NCBI GenBank assembly: GCA_963575645.1 | Contig: OY754470.1 | Span: 30,362,501-30,426,500, forward strand | Direction of reading: 5' to 3' | Source of the DNA: Xanthostigma xanthostigma | Taxonomy: Eukaryota; Arthropoda; Insecta; Raphidioptera; Raphidiidae | Length of the DNA: 64,000 bases | Part shown: piece by piece, positions 28,292 through 40,243 of the stretch | Position numbering within the stretch: the first letter of the stretch is position 1 | Layout: each line of letters opens with the position of its first letter | Position numbers and translations under genes: made by a program | Notes under the pieces: model-generated | What the model was told of the DNA's origin: nothing | The model's input: only the letters and a program-made list of their open reading frames with translations | Database searches by the model: none

Positions 28292-29139
28292 GATGTTTAC
28301 AATAATAAATACCTACTATGTTTATTGGATAAAGTGCGAAAAATGTCAGAATTTATTAATTGTATTTGAGGTTAACGAATTCCATATAAGAGCACGCACA
28401 ATTAATTAATTAATCTTTTAACTTTTGAGAAACCTAACAAAAAAATGTTTTAATTGTGATAGCACATTTATATTGCACCAAAAATACAATCCCGCCTAAA
28501 TTACTTAATTCTTTTGATTTTGACAACTGACCTGACAGTTCAAAATAAAACTGTAGTTCTCAACATGTTTTTTTAAAAATTTTACGTTGACCTACCGCAT
28601 TGACCGAAAAAATCAATACTTATATAAATGGTTATAGATAATATATTATGAATCTGTTTATTGATTATTGTTTACTATCTGAAATACTTGTTCTTCAGCT
28701 GGGGGTGCGTTTTCCTTGGAAGGTGATTTTTTCAGCCGAAACCGAACTTAATTTTTTCCCCACCTTTGGTCAAAGCCGATGAACTGCATAAAGCAGAATA
28801 TAAAGGAAAAAGCATTTTAATTCAAGTTAATTATTTTATGTGCCTAAAAAATGAATAGTGACATGATCGCCATTAAGCTGTCCTTCGGCTTCGCAGAATC
28901 CTTCGGTTTGTTTTTGCTAAAACTTTTAAGTCGATAATATTGGTTTGTACAAAAGAACCCTCAACCAAATCGGTTCAATAGTTATTTAGTTATACGTGAA
29001 CATATATACACACATTTGTATGTATAGGAAAAACAATTTTATGTGTCAGGATGAAATAATAAATATAATGTAGGTGGGAGATATTATGCTACAATAAAAA
29101 CAAAATAGATAAAAAAATATACCAACAATAACAGTCAAT

Positions 29140-32100
29140 TTATTCACTAGGTATTTTTTCAAACTGTACAATGACACCGTTTTTCGAAACATATTCACCA
29201 ACTTTAAAATTTATTTGGCTTATTTTAGCGTTTCTCGGAGCTTTCACAGTATGTTCCATTTTCATGGCAATAATCACAAATAACGGTTCTCCTTCTTTAA
29301 TTTCGTCTCCAACTGATACATTTAATTTTTCTAAAATTCCTGGCAAAGGTGAAACGGCCATATCCTTATTTCCACTAAAAGCATCTTGCCCTAAATCTTT
29401 AACATAGTTTGGCAAATCTTTCGTGAATTTTGTTTGGCCATTCTGTAACGAAAATTGTTTTTATTGATAAAAAAGGTGACAAAATTATTCGATAAAAAAT
29501 ATTTAATTTGGATATCTCCAGGCAAAAGAACAAAACTAAAAAACGTATGTGGTTTGTTTAGTCATGGATTATTTCCAATTATTTAGTTGTCCCTCCAAGT
29601 ATATGATAATTTACCTTATCAAATATATACATGTTTTCTTCGATTACAACCACATTACATTTCCCATAATGATCATCAAAATTATATTCCATCTCTAATT
29701 TATTGTTGTTTTGATATATTTTTCCACTAATTGGTTTCCATTCAGCGTTGTTATTTAAACATATCTGATATTTATTCGGTCTGACTATTTTTATTTTTGC
29801 TGTAACTTCATCTATAAGAAAACAATTTTAAAATATGTAATGCATATTAAAAAAAAGTATTTTGAAATCAAGAAACAATTAAACAAGAATTTACCTTTTT
29901 CATTATGAATAAATTTGAAAGTTTTAATATGATCATGATTAACTCTAAATCCCATTTCAATAACGAATGGATTATTTTCTGCGCCAGTATTAGACGCCGA
30001 TCGTAACGTTAACATTTGATCATAAAGGATTGCCGCAAGCGCAGCTTTGGCCTTATCGATTTCAGTACAAGGTTTTTCCGGAAAAAGACTTTTCATATGT
30101 TCATCAATAAAACCTGTGTGTACATTTCCATTGACAAATTCTGTATGTTTGGTTAAATCCAATAAGAAATTGACATTTGTTTCAATACCCGCTATCTGGA
30201 AAAGGAACGCTGTCTTAGGGAGTTTTTTCATTGACCGATATGATACCATATCTCGTCATCCATACCGATACATAGATATCAGGCCTTCTCGTATGTGTAT
30301 AGACGTATATGGAATGCTTTTTCAGTTGCTTATATAATATCTGAACTGTACCTTCAAAAATACAAGCATCCACATGTTTCTATACAATTTAAAATGCTCC
30401 GATATCAATGTATCGGTATCGGCGGCTATCTATTGTTAGGTCGATGAAAAAATTACGAATAATTTGAAGAGAAGAGATGGCAAAAACTGAAGACCTACAT
30501 GAGTTTTTGTGAAGCCAAAATGTTTGCAAAAATAGAATGGGGTGAGAGTGATAATTTCTGCGAAATTTATGCGTTGTAGTGGTTTATTTTCTTACATTAT
30601 ATTCAGCCAGTCCTGATCGCAGTTTAGCGAGGGCTTCTATTCGATCATTGCCCCAAACTACTAGTTTCGCTATCATAGGATCGTAATGTACAGAGACTTC
30701 ATCGCCTTCTCTGACACCTAAATAATAATTTAAAAAATATTTTATAACTAATATCGTCTATAGAGTGGCCATAAAATCTGGACACTAAAAGTTTTTGTCT
30801 TTGAGGTTTATTAAAGACGTCACTGACAACGAATACTCGCTGGAAATGTTTTTGAGTGATAATTAGGACTGGTAATGTCGACATGTAACAGAACATATAT
30901 CAATATGTCATTTTTTTTAGGGCATGTTGAAGTACAAATCGGAGAGATGGATCATCTGAAGCTATACATCATCAAAGGGATACATGAATATAAATGAATC
31001 AAATTCATAAAAATAATAATGTAGTCAATCGTGTTTAATTTTGCATTGTCAATGAGGGCAGACAAACAACAATTGAGCATGTAATGTTGTAAAATTGTTA
31101 GTGTATTTCTTATAACACTATGCCCAGACTTTATGGTTACCCTATAAATTGTTTTATAATTTAATATCAAATTTTAATTAAAATCTCAATCGAAATTATA
31201 TTAATTTTGAAAAATTTTGAAATTGCACAAAATAAAAATGGTACCTACCTGTTTCAATTCTAACATCTTTGGAAGGCGTAGGAGTCGACAAATGAATCAG
31301 AGGACCAGATCTAGGTAAGAAGCCATTATTTGGATCTTCCGCGTAGATTCTAGCTTCGAACGCGTGACCATTCAAAGAAATTTCGTTTTGCGTAACTGGA
31401 AGACTTTTACCTGATGCAATTTTCAATTGCCATTCCACCAAATCTGTCCCTGTAAATAAATAAAACGCATTGACTATTTAGATTATCCCTTATCCTCCTT
31501 TAATTTTAGTATTTTGAAATCTGATTGGCGTCTCAACCTGTTATCATTTCTGTTATGGGATGTTCAACTTGTAATCTTGTATTCATTTCCATAAAATGGA
31601 AGCTATGGGTGTGTCGATCCAAAATGAATTCCACTGTGCCAGCACCTATGTAATTTACAGCTTTTGCAGCCCGTACAGCTGCTTCTCCGAGTTCTTTTCT
31701 CAGTTCTGGTGTTATACCTGGCTGAAATTATTATATAATCAACAGGGCACAATAACAATTCTTATAAAGTTCAATTTCTTCAAAGTTTCTAACATAATAT
31801 GATTAATTACTACAACAATTTTCTTACAGCAGGAGCTTCTTCAATAATTTTCTGATGTCTTCTTTGGACTGAACAATCTCTTTCAAATAAATAAATCGCA
31901 TTTCCGTGTGAATCAGCGAATACTTGCACTTCGACATGACGTGGCTCTGATATATATTTTTCCAACAATACATTGTCATCTCCAAACGCTTTGAGAGATT
32001 CATTTTTAGCGGATTCAAGAGCTGAAAGAAATTCTTGTTCTGTTTCAGCAATACGCATGCCCTAAAAAATTTCATTGTTGATCAAAATAATATCTTAAAA

Positions 32101-33692
32101 TGAATAGTAAGTATAGATTCCGTGCAGAATGACTGTTGGCTCCAGGGTGGCAAATTTAAAAAGCTTACGTTGTGTGTTTTGTATTGTTTGTTTACAGTTT
32201 TAACAATTTTTCAATACATGGTATAATTGAAATTGCTATTGTTGATAAGTATTCACTATTTCAGCCTTAAGTATAAATTTTCCTCGTGTTCACTGTTTTA
32301 TTGACAAAATGATATTATGTTTTGGTTGTATTTTGATAGATGACATAAAACTGCAGCTTTTCGGAAATAACTTTTGAGGACAATTTTCGATTGTCGAGAA
32401 AACGTAAAGTGGTCAAAATGATAAATTCCAAACCTTTCCACCACCTCCACGTATAGCTTTTATCATTATTGGAAACCCAATACGTTTGGCTTCAGAACAC
32501 AACTTATCAACAGTTTGGTCCTCGCCATGATAACCTTCAATAATAGGTACTCCCGCAGACGACATTATGATTTTAGATGTGCTGGAAAAAAAATCGATCT
32601 TCAGAAAAAAAAGATATAATCTCAATATTACTGACTAGATTAATACCTTAGAAATCATAAGCAATAATAAATACATAAAGTAAAATATAGACCTTTTAAT
32701 TCCCATATCCCTTATTGCACTGGCCGGAGGTCCGACAAATATGAAACCTTCCTGTTGACATTGTTGTGCAAATTCGAGATTTTCTGATAAGAATCCATAT
32801 CCTGGATGGATTGCCTGACACTGGGCTTTCTTAGCAACAGCTAGGATTTTATCAGTACACAAATAACTCTGCTGGGATGCTGCAGGCCCTATATGAAAAG
32901 CTTCATCTGCCTAAATAAAAGTGAAGATTCAAAAGACATTTGCAAATGTTTTAAAACTAACGCTCTGCATTTTAAATGCAACTGAAGAAATCAGGCTTCC
33001 ATAAAAGTTCCGTTTAAAAAATCGAATATGCTTGCAAAGCTTTCAATTTCATTGCCAGATTCTGTATAACATTTAAATGTAAGTTTTATTTTTTAAAGAA
33101 TTGTGTACCATAGCTACATGCATCGATGATTTATCGGCATCACTGTAAACTGTAACAGTTTGTATCCCAAGACGTTTGGCAGTTTTCATCACCCGACAAG
33201 CTATTTCACCCCGGTTGGCAATTAAAAGCTTGTCTATTTGCCTTATGCTCGACATACATCTTCTCGTTAGATTGAAGCTGTTAAATTTAAAATAATTCTT
33301 ATTACGGATTAATCTAATACATAATAATACCTAAACAAATACGGTTTTGATTGTATAATATCAATAAATGAAATGATACTTATTTTCCAGGCAAGTTAGA
33401 ATCGCATGAATAACAAAATTACGAAAATAACATCCATTATTGCGTAAAGCGCCATTTGGAAGTATACATATGATTTACATATGAATGTTTAATGGTAACA
33501 AGTATACTGCCTAAATAAGCATTTATCACTTTTCGTGTCTTTCTATTAGAAATTATTTAAGTTTTTAAAAATAGGCGCTGTATTTCGTATTTTCACAGTT
33601 GATAGACGTGCATAATTATTTGGACACACTGTACAATCATTAATGAATAATACACACCTTTTCCGATAAAAAAACATATTTAAAACAGCCAT
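29140..33692 (-). CDS. Mccc1: Methylcrotonoyl-CoA carboxylase subunit alpha, mitochondrial, complete, 11 exons
   Basis: Exons: 33692-33658, 33277-33109, 32910-32693, 32581-32434, 32061-31828, 31721-31538, 31449-31249, 30717-30596, 30195-29895, 29811-29615, 29442-29140; 703 residues (human 725). This is the biotin-carrying subunit of the leucine-degradation enzyme that carboxylates 3-methylcrotonyl-CoA in the mitochondrial matrix. Order: biotin-carboxylase N domain ([14 protein letters not shown]), ATP-grasp with GGGGK split by an intron, [10 protein letters not shown], catalytic [12 protein letters not shown] domain ([11 protein letters not shown]), then a biotinyl domain with the biotin-accepting Lys in AMKMEHT near the end. 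The 35-nt first exon is inferred: spliced to exon 2 it gives a basic, hydrophobic mitochondrial presequence. The alternative is starting at the Met encoded at 33255, which would lack one. Confidence 0.95.
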
Positions 33693-35017
33693 AACTTCAC
33701 TTGCTACTTGGCACAAAATTTATACATCGATAAATAAATATACTATGACAAATAACTGATTACAATTAATGATAATTCAATTTAAAATAAATTAAGATAA
33801 AAATAAATTATATTAACTTTCAATATTTCACGAAATGTAATGAAATTATTACATACTGTAATAAATGTGATAGTACACAATTATTTAACATATTTTTCAG
33901 ATAAGAAAATGTGTAAATAGATATAAAAATAATATTATAATATGTTTAAAAATCGTTATAACATTATAACAAATACGTTATTTTGTTCGCCATGTAGAAA
34001 AAAAAGAGAAAAAAAACATGAGTCGCAGTGCCTGACCTTGCCGACAATATAGTATTTATTTTTTATGGCATATTTATAAAGTAATTAATACCGTATCATT
34101 TATATGAATGAATGTATTCGCGGTCAAAGTCTAATGCACTGCCAGTCCGCGCCCCTTAAAATGGTTTAATTTTTCCTTATTTTAATATCCAGCATAAACA
34201 TTTCAGTAGCCCATATCTATAAAGAATTATACTCACGTAGAATTACATTTTGATAATACTTTTAAGTTTGGCCTAGTTCAACTGTACTATTTTGGAATTT
34301 TAAGAATTAAGATTCCATCTCTAGGTCTCGCCATCTGACCAACGCCAATAGTGCATATGTTTATGTACTATGTATAGGTAAATACACTAATGGTAAAAGC
34401 AGTAAACAAAAGATAATCATTATTTGTTAACCTTCATAGGTCAATGATTCAGCATTATTAAAATTAATAAACAAAATTGCTGTTAATGCACGTTACTGCA
34501 AAATCTACACAATTTAAATGAAATTTGGCGCTGTTTAACCACTACTCAAAATGGCCTAAATAGAATCAAATTACGGGTCGGATTTAGAAATTTTTAAATG
34601 ACACAAATAAACGAAATTATTTTTCAAAGTTTAAAACGTAAAAGAAAGTAGAAACGATCAGATTATAGACGCTCGACAAAGGATCTGTATAACAGTGTTA
34701 AAGCAATCGCCTAATGATAGACATATAATTGTTAAGTACAACAAGTCATTAGCGTCTACCAAATACTCGCATTTAATAAAAGCGAATATTTTGTGCAAAG
34801 GGATTGTCAGGTAGAAATGTATTTACACCATCAAAAGTCTACGCAAAACGTATTTTTAAATCAATTTATTTACATTAATAAAGAAATGTCCAAGAATAAA
34901 AAAAAATACACAACTTTTAAAGAAATATTAAAAGCGATTAGAAAAAATACTATTTTCTTCAAAAATATTTATAATTTTAGTATAGATCGAAGCTCATAAT
35001 ATAAAGTACATATTTCT
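33693..35017. other. Intergenic, MCCC1 5' flank and CHORDC1 3' flank
   Basis: AT-rich with no coding sequence. A fragment at about 34020-34062 (CAGTGCCTGACCTTGCCGAC) reappears, inverted and diverged, at about 48075-48125, so at least part is dispersed repeat. Confidence 0.5.
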
Positions 35018-38000
35018 TTATAAGTCACTGAGATCTACATCTTCTAGTTGTGGTGTTATACTTTCAATTTTCGGTTCAGGTTTTGGTTGAACAGCCGGTG
35101 CTGGTTTTGGAAAATCTAAATTTATCCAACTTCCTGGTTCAGCTTTCTTTAATTTGATCTCAACTTTCGTTCCAAGCATCGATACTTGACTAGCGTCTAC
35201 GTTCACAATCTAAAATATCGACAAATTATTTAAAAAAGTGTCTTACAATAATTTAAATTCGCGTCACTTTACTCGTACGCTCTCAAAAATCAAATATTCT
35301 AGACACAATCAAAGTGGAGTGCCAAAGTTTTATAATTAAATGACACGTTTTACTTATTATTAAAAAAATTATGATTCTGTATTATTTTCCAAGAAGTTTT
35401 TTAAATTCTATTATTTTATTTACAAAGATTATATTATATTGTATAATACTCATTTCTTATTGTGCCTCACGTATTTCGCAAAGCATTATAGTTACATGAA
35501 TCATTTTGAACCCTTTTCGACCACCTCTATCTTCGAGTCTAGTTACGTTACAGAACTGAACTTTTTCAGGGGGGTTAAGGTTACCATAAAAAAGCAGTAT
35601 TCCAAATTTCATACGTCTAGGACCTAGGTGTAATGGTTTCCAAGATACGAGTGTTCAAAAACCACGATTTTTGGCATTTAATGACTGACTAACTGATAGA
35701 TTATTATAATTCACAAACATCTAGCTGGTGCTCAGAGCTTCGACCCGAATGCATCAACCAGTCGTCCCAAGATTACTCGCGTCTAGTTGATGTGATATAA
35801 TGAAGTGTGGTATATAACTATAATATTATGTGTTCCGTTAATATTCAATTCAAGGAGAACAAGTAAGAATATAACGTCACAAAAAGTACTGAAAAAAGGG
35901 TCAAGTTCGATACAAAGAACAAGTGGGTTTGTCAGGTTTGCCGAAAAAAAGAAGTGAGATCTAAGAAAGTGCCAAATTTTCACTTGGCAAGTTTTTATGT
36001 TTTTTACTATAAATAAATGGCTCGTGTATGTAAGCTTGTCAAGTGAAAACTTGGCACCATCTTAGATCTCACTTTTCTTCGGCAAAGTCAGCAAACTCAC
36101 TTGTTTTTTATATTGAACTTGACCATTTTTTCCACATCGGTTATTAGTTGGATTAAATTTTCTGATAATACGCATTCAACACAAACTGGTGTCATTTAAC
36201 AACTTTGCTTGTTTATCGTAAATATTACACTTACCCCTCGAAGTTCCATGTCTAAGTTAAATTCCGCATTGGCCTGTTGCGGAAAAACTAACTTAATACA
36301 CAGTCTTACAGGGCTTAGCTGCACTATGCTATTATTTGGGCAATAATTCTTAGCATACACCGAAACAATTACATGAGTACCCGTTTGATGCCAATCCCAC
36401 CTGCATTGGATGACCGTCGAATCCACTTCCTAAAAAAATGTTTCATCTTTACAATTTTGAATATCGTCGTTGGTTCTGTAATAGCACTTATGTGCATAAT
36501 TGGCAGATTTTACGTGTCTTAAATGAAAAGATTCAGGAAACGGAGCTCTATACATTGTAACACCTCCAAATTAATTTTACAGTAACCAACAAGGGGAAGT
36601 AACTGTTATGTGAAAAGCTGTATCAAATAATTCCTCCCATGTGCCAATAAATCCGAAATTAACGTTAAATATTTTTTAAGAAAATACTTCGTCTTAATTA
36701 AACACGTATAGTGAAGATAAATATGAATTAGTAATATATCTCTGAAATTGCTAGTTCTTACCATCCATTGCTGAAAAAACTATTTTTTGGCCTTTCCTAC
36801 AAATTTTACTTTTTGCACATTAGAGGTATTAAAGAACCAACAACGATATTCTATGTACATTCATTGTACTACAATAATTTCTTGCCAACCAAGGAGAGTG
36901 AACGTTCAAATGTTTAAAGTACCCGTTTAAAACTAATAACTGCTGGGAGCGTATTCTCAGTTTTTTTTTTCGTTATAATAGCGAATTTTTTATATTGCTA
37001 GCACTCGTTATTAGTCGGTGGAGGGGTTTTTCAATGCGCTTGTGCGCAGCGTATTGAAAAACCCCTTCACCGATTAATAATAACGAGTGCTAGCAATATA
37101 ACGCATTCACTATTATAACGAAAAAAGCTGAGAATACACTCCCTGGCACCCCATCATTAGAGCTTAATATGTGGTTAGTTCGCTGTACACGTTTGGATAA
37201 GAAATTTATCTACTTGCTTTAATTTCGACAACGATAAATATTTCGTGACTTTTTCAAGATTTTTATAAATTATGTACTAAAAATTACGCGCTCCTCTACG
37301 TTTACAAGATCTACAGATGTTGACAGTTATTGAAGATTTTAGTGATTTACCAACCTCTTTTTTCCACACATGGTTTCCAATTTCACAACCAGGCTGATTT
37401 AGAAAAGTGTTAAAATCAGACGTTCGTTTCTGACAGCATGACCAAAACTTTAGTCCTTCGTGGAATATGGGAACGCCAGGATGGTGCGTGCAGGATGTAT
37501 TGTTCGTTGAAGGGCCATCATACGTTTGGTTACATCCGTTATTTTTACAAACTGTCCCGACAGCAACGACGTCATTATCTACCGTTACCGAGTTGGTAAC
37601 AGCAACGTTGTTCGTATTATCTAATAATTTTTTTAGGGACGCTGCAATTTCTGGTTTCATAATAACCTATTTAAAACGAAACATTGTAAATTTGAGGTCG
37701 TGTTTTAAGTTTTAATTTTAAAAACATCACAAAAAATCTGTGATGAAAATTGCATACCATGGGGGTCTCATACGGTGGCCTTTCTAGCCGTGCAGAGGAA
37801 ACAGGCTTTACTTCAATGACCTCTTGTGCTAAATCGTCTTCATTTTCTAACTTCTGTTTTTCTGGTTCTGGAGGTTTTATGTTCGAATGCTTTGATAGAG
37901 TGCATCCTTTAACATTTAAAAATTCTGTAAAATCTGTGCATTTTTTATTGCAGCAAGACCAGCCTTTGTACGCATCGTGAAAAAAAGGTGCTCCAGGATG

Positions 38001-38229
38001 ATGACGACAAGAATCTTTAAAAAAGATTACGATTTTAATAATATCATTAATTTTATTGTTAAAAAAGTTGTACTAAAATGTATATAGAAAAGTACAGAAT
38101 TTTCTAGATCTATTTTTAAAATGAGCATAACCTAAATAATATATTACCATCATTGTTGTTAGAAGGATCAAATTTTTGTCCGCATCCACGATTATAACAC
38201 AAAACTAAATTATCACCTCCGGCTGGCAT
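35018..38229 (-). CDS. CHORDC1: CHORD and CS domain protein (CHORDC1 / morgana), complete, 5 exons
   Basis: Exons: 38229-38148, 38014-37758, 37666-37355, 36429-36235, 35209-35018; 345 residues (human 332). An Hsp90 co-chaperone; the fly orthologue limits Rho kinase and centrosome duplication. Two zinc-binding CHORD modules are plain: the first from CYNRGCGQKF through CRHHPGAPFFHD to WSCC and GCTLSKH; the second from CKNNGCNQTY through CTHHPGVPIFHEG to WSCC and GCEIGNH, each with the expected Cys/His spacing. A CS (p23-like) domain follows (WDWHQTGTHVIVSVYAKN to the last exon) and the tail is acidic (LEDVDLSDL). The exon 3 donor is GTTGGT, chosen because it is the only one that keeps phase with exon 4. 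The start is only 114 bp downstream of the CCDC181-like stop codon. Intron 4 holds a foldback. Confidence 0.95.
35885..36125. repeat. Foldback in CHORDC1 intron 4
   Basis: The left arm (about 35890-35992) contains GTGAGATCTAAG and CACTTGGCAAG; the right arm (about 36028-36125) carries their inverses in mirrored order with a few mismatches. Non-coding MITE-like unit. Confidence 0.65.
36461..36849. mobile_element. MITE with 36-bp terminal inverted repeats, copy 2
   Basis: Same family as 14841-15226, interior inverted relative to it, in CHORDC1 intron 3. Terminal motif ATATCGTCGTTGGTTCTGTA and its inverse. Confidence 0.75.
36950..37145. mobile_element. Foldback MITE between CHORDC1 exons 3 and 4
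   Basis: Arms of about 85 bp: TATTCTCAG, then TATATTGCTAGCACTCGTTA, then GGGGTTTTTCAAT, all repeated inverted to CTGAGAATA near 37137. Short GC-containing loop. Arms are nearly identical, so it is fairly young. Confidence 0.75.
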
Positions 38230-38343
38230 CTTTGACAATTTATTATTTTCTTTTTGATAAATATAAATAAAACCCACGCTTGACAGCAAAATTGCTCGCA
38301 TTCACAGTCGTGTTAATGTTAAATGACAGCGGTTCCCAACAAG

Positions 38344-39696
38344 TTAACTTGGTGCAATAAAATGTATATTGATTTGATTATAAAAATTATTTTTCAATTT
38401 TGTTCTCGGAATTAATTTATTTAAGGAAATATTTTGTCCCATTTGAGGATGTGGAAGGTTTAATGATATTTTATATGCTGAAGGAGTTGTATGAGGTCTG
38501 ATTTTATTCGAAATAGTCTTTTGATTTTGAAATGCGGTAACCGGTCTTTTTAATTTTATCGCGGCTCTGTTAGAAATATATGGATTGTTTTTATTTGTTT
38601 TCAGTTTTTGTTTATTCCTTGTAGACTTATTTTGCAACCATTCGCAGAATATTCTTTCATTCATTTCGCTTTTTCTCTGACTTTCTTCTTTTCTTCTAAT
38701 TGATTTTTCTTCCATTTTCTTTTGTTTAATTTCCATTTTCTTCGTTCTGATATCAAGTTGCACTTTGCTTAAACCATATTCAGAATTATATCCATTATAA
38801 AGAGGTAGTAATTCTTTACCTTTTAAATTACTTGAGTCACAGCACTGACGGTGTAGTTTCAAAACAGGCCCTTTCATGAAATTTGCGTAAGAAATGTTAT
38901 TGACATCTTTATCTAAATTTTCTAAACACAAATCATGACATTTTATTTCATAAGTATCTTTTTTAACTGATCTTTTTTTGAATGATAATTTATTTATGTC
39001 TTTTTTCTGTTCCGTGTTATCTGTTTCTTGAATTTCGCTGCTGAAATTTTCTAGCTGATTGTCATGTATGCTAATAGCGCTAATAGTTTCCGAAATTGAA
39101 TCTGAGCTGTCTTCATCAATTCGGTCATCATTTTTCGTCTCTAAATTAAAAAAAACGCACTCCGATGGAGTATCGGCAATATCTTCGATTTCGGTGGAAT
39201 TCATTTGTTTACACAAATCTATTTCTTCTGAAATGACGATTTCGTTTAGAATTTGTTCGTTTTCTTCAATGGTTTCAACTGTATCATTTAAAATTTCTTC
39301 AACAATATTATTTTCTTGTGAATTATCCTCATCTTTAATTTCGTCAACTTCTTCGATGGAGGATACTGAATTATAATCAGAAGAGTACTCCGGTTCATAT
39401 TCTACTAAATTTTCTCGAAATTGAACGACTGTTTTTTTATTTTCTTCGTTTAAATTAATGCCATCCTTAAATAAAATTTTATTTGCTGCTTCAACTTTCT
39501 CCTTAATATTATAGCCATCTATTACTGGGCGCATAACTGAAAGAACAATTTTCATTTTTATTTTAAAGGAATATAACTTACTGTAGAAGTAAAATTATTT
39601 AGAGAAAAATATGTATGTACAGTAAGTCGTAAAATCATCCTCCTCTTCGTCTTCTATTTCGCAACTTTTATCGTTTTCACTTTCACTCAGGTCCAT
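38344..39696 (-). CDS. CCDC181-like coiled-coil protein, 2 exons
   Basis: Exons 39696-39621 and 39536-38344; 422 residues. Matches CCDC181, a microtubule-binding protein of motile cilia and sperm flagella, in two blocks: an acidic stretch then MRPVIDGYNIKEKVEAANKI (compare the EKIVQANKLL region of the human protein), and a basic coiled-coil with a single WLQ-type repeat (RIFCEWLQNK) near the end. The middle is low-complexity, rich in Glu, Ser and Asn, with little conservation. The start at 39696 (MDLSESEND) is preferred over the ATG at 39555, because splicing GTACAT to TTTCAG at 39537 removes a stop and joins the acidic N terminus to the conserved block in phase. It is divergent to the peroxiredoxin gene, about 550 bp between start codons. 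Family call is moderately sure; similarity is patchy. Confidence 0.75.
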
Positions 39697-39818
39697 ACCG
39701 CAATATAAGTTATAATTAATCTAATTAAATTCTAATATATTTCACTGTGTATAATACAACCATAACATCTATATTTATAGATATTTGCAGGAAAATTTCT
39801 ATAGAATATTGTAAACAC

Positions 39819-39832
39819 GTTACTATAACAAC
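39819..39832 (-). promoter_or_regulatory. RFX X-box-like site upstream of the CCDC181-like gene
   Basis: GTTACTATAACAAC fits the X-box consensus RYYNYY-N(1-3)-RRNRAC exactly, with a 2-bp spacer, and fits it in both orientations. X-boxes bind RFX factors and mark ciliary genes, typically within a few hundred bases of the start; this one is about 125 bp from the ATG of a gene whose family works in cilia. A match to a degenerate motif alone is weak evidence; the position and gene context raise it. Confidence 0.45.
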
Positions 39833-40140
39833 AAAAATTGTGGAGGTGGTGCGGGATTATTTCACAAAGATTATATAGAAATCAATGCATCATACCAAAC
39901 TGTTTACTTATAAAGACAATGAAGTAGTGTTTATATTCTATAATATGCTGCATTATTAAAAATTCATATCTATCGATTACATGCTTCCTTCATTATTAGA
40001 ATTATTAATACAAAAATCAATGTCATAAAATGTCAATCATAAAATAAAAATATTCCCGGTCATTTTTATTTTAAAACGAGATAACAATCGATAAACGAAG
40101 ATATTAGAAGTTCAAATCGCACATATTAAACAGAGACAGA

Positions 40141-40148
40141 TATATAAG
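40141..40148 (+). promoter_or_regulatory. TATA-box-like element of the peroxiredoxin gene
   Basis: TATATAAG lies about 95 bp before the peroxiredoxin ATG, leaving room for a start site near 40170 and a leader of about 70 nt. No transcript data support it. Confidence 0.45.
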
Positions 40149-40182
40149 AAAGCACAACATCCCCTCTACGTGGCAATTTTTA

Positions 40183-40194
40183 GCGGTGTCAGCA
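40183..40194 (-). promoter_or_regulatory. Antioxidant-response-element-like site (CncC/Maf) in the peroxiredoxin leader
   Basis: On the minus strand the sequence is TGCTGACACCGC, which contains the ARE core TGACnnnGC preceded by the TGC of a Maf half-site. It lies about 50 bp before the start codon, in the presumed leader. Antioxidant genes are often driven by CncC (Nrf2) with Maf through such sites. Short motif, so chance occurrence is possible. Confidence 0.35.
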
Positions 40195-40243
40195 GTGAAG
40201 TGTCAGATAGAATAACACTCATTTAAAATATATTAGGAAAAAA

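Larger units (their letters stand above)
39697..40243. promoter_or_regulatory. Divergent promoter region between CCDC181-like and peroxiredoxin genes
   Basis: A 547-bp interval separating two start codons on opposite strands, so it must carry both promoters. Toward the peroxiredoxin gene there is a TATA-like TATATAAG at 40141-40148, about 95 bp before the ATG. Toward the CCDC181-like gene no TATA box was seen, but an RFX X-box-like element lies about 125 bp before its ATG. No transposon copy was recognised here, unlike most other intergenic DNA in the window. Confidence 0.55.

Noticed and set aside
39059..39376. 105-residue plus-strand Ser-rich frame opposite the CCDC181-like gene
   Set aside because: Antisense shadow of the Glu/Ser-rich coding exon.
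39536..39555. ATG at 39555 as the CCDC181-like start
   Set aside because: Splicing at 39537 in phase with the acidic exon at 39696-39621 gives a better match to the family; the 39555 ATG lies in the intron of that model. Not excluded without transcripts.
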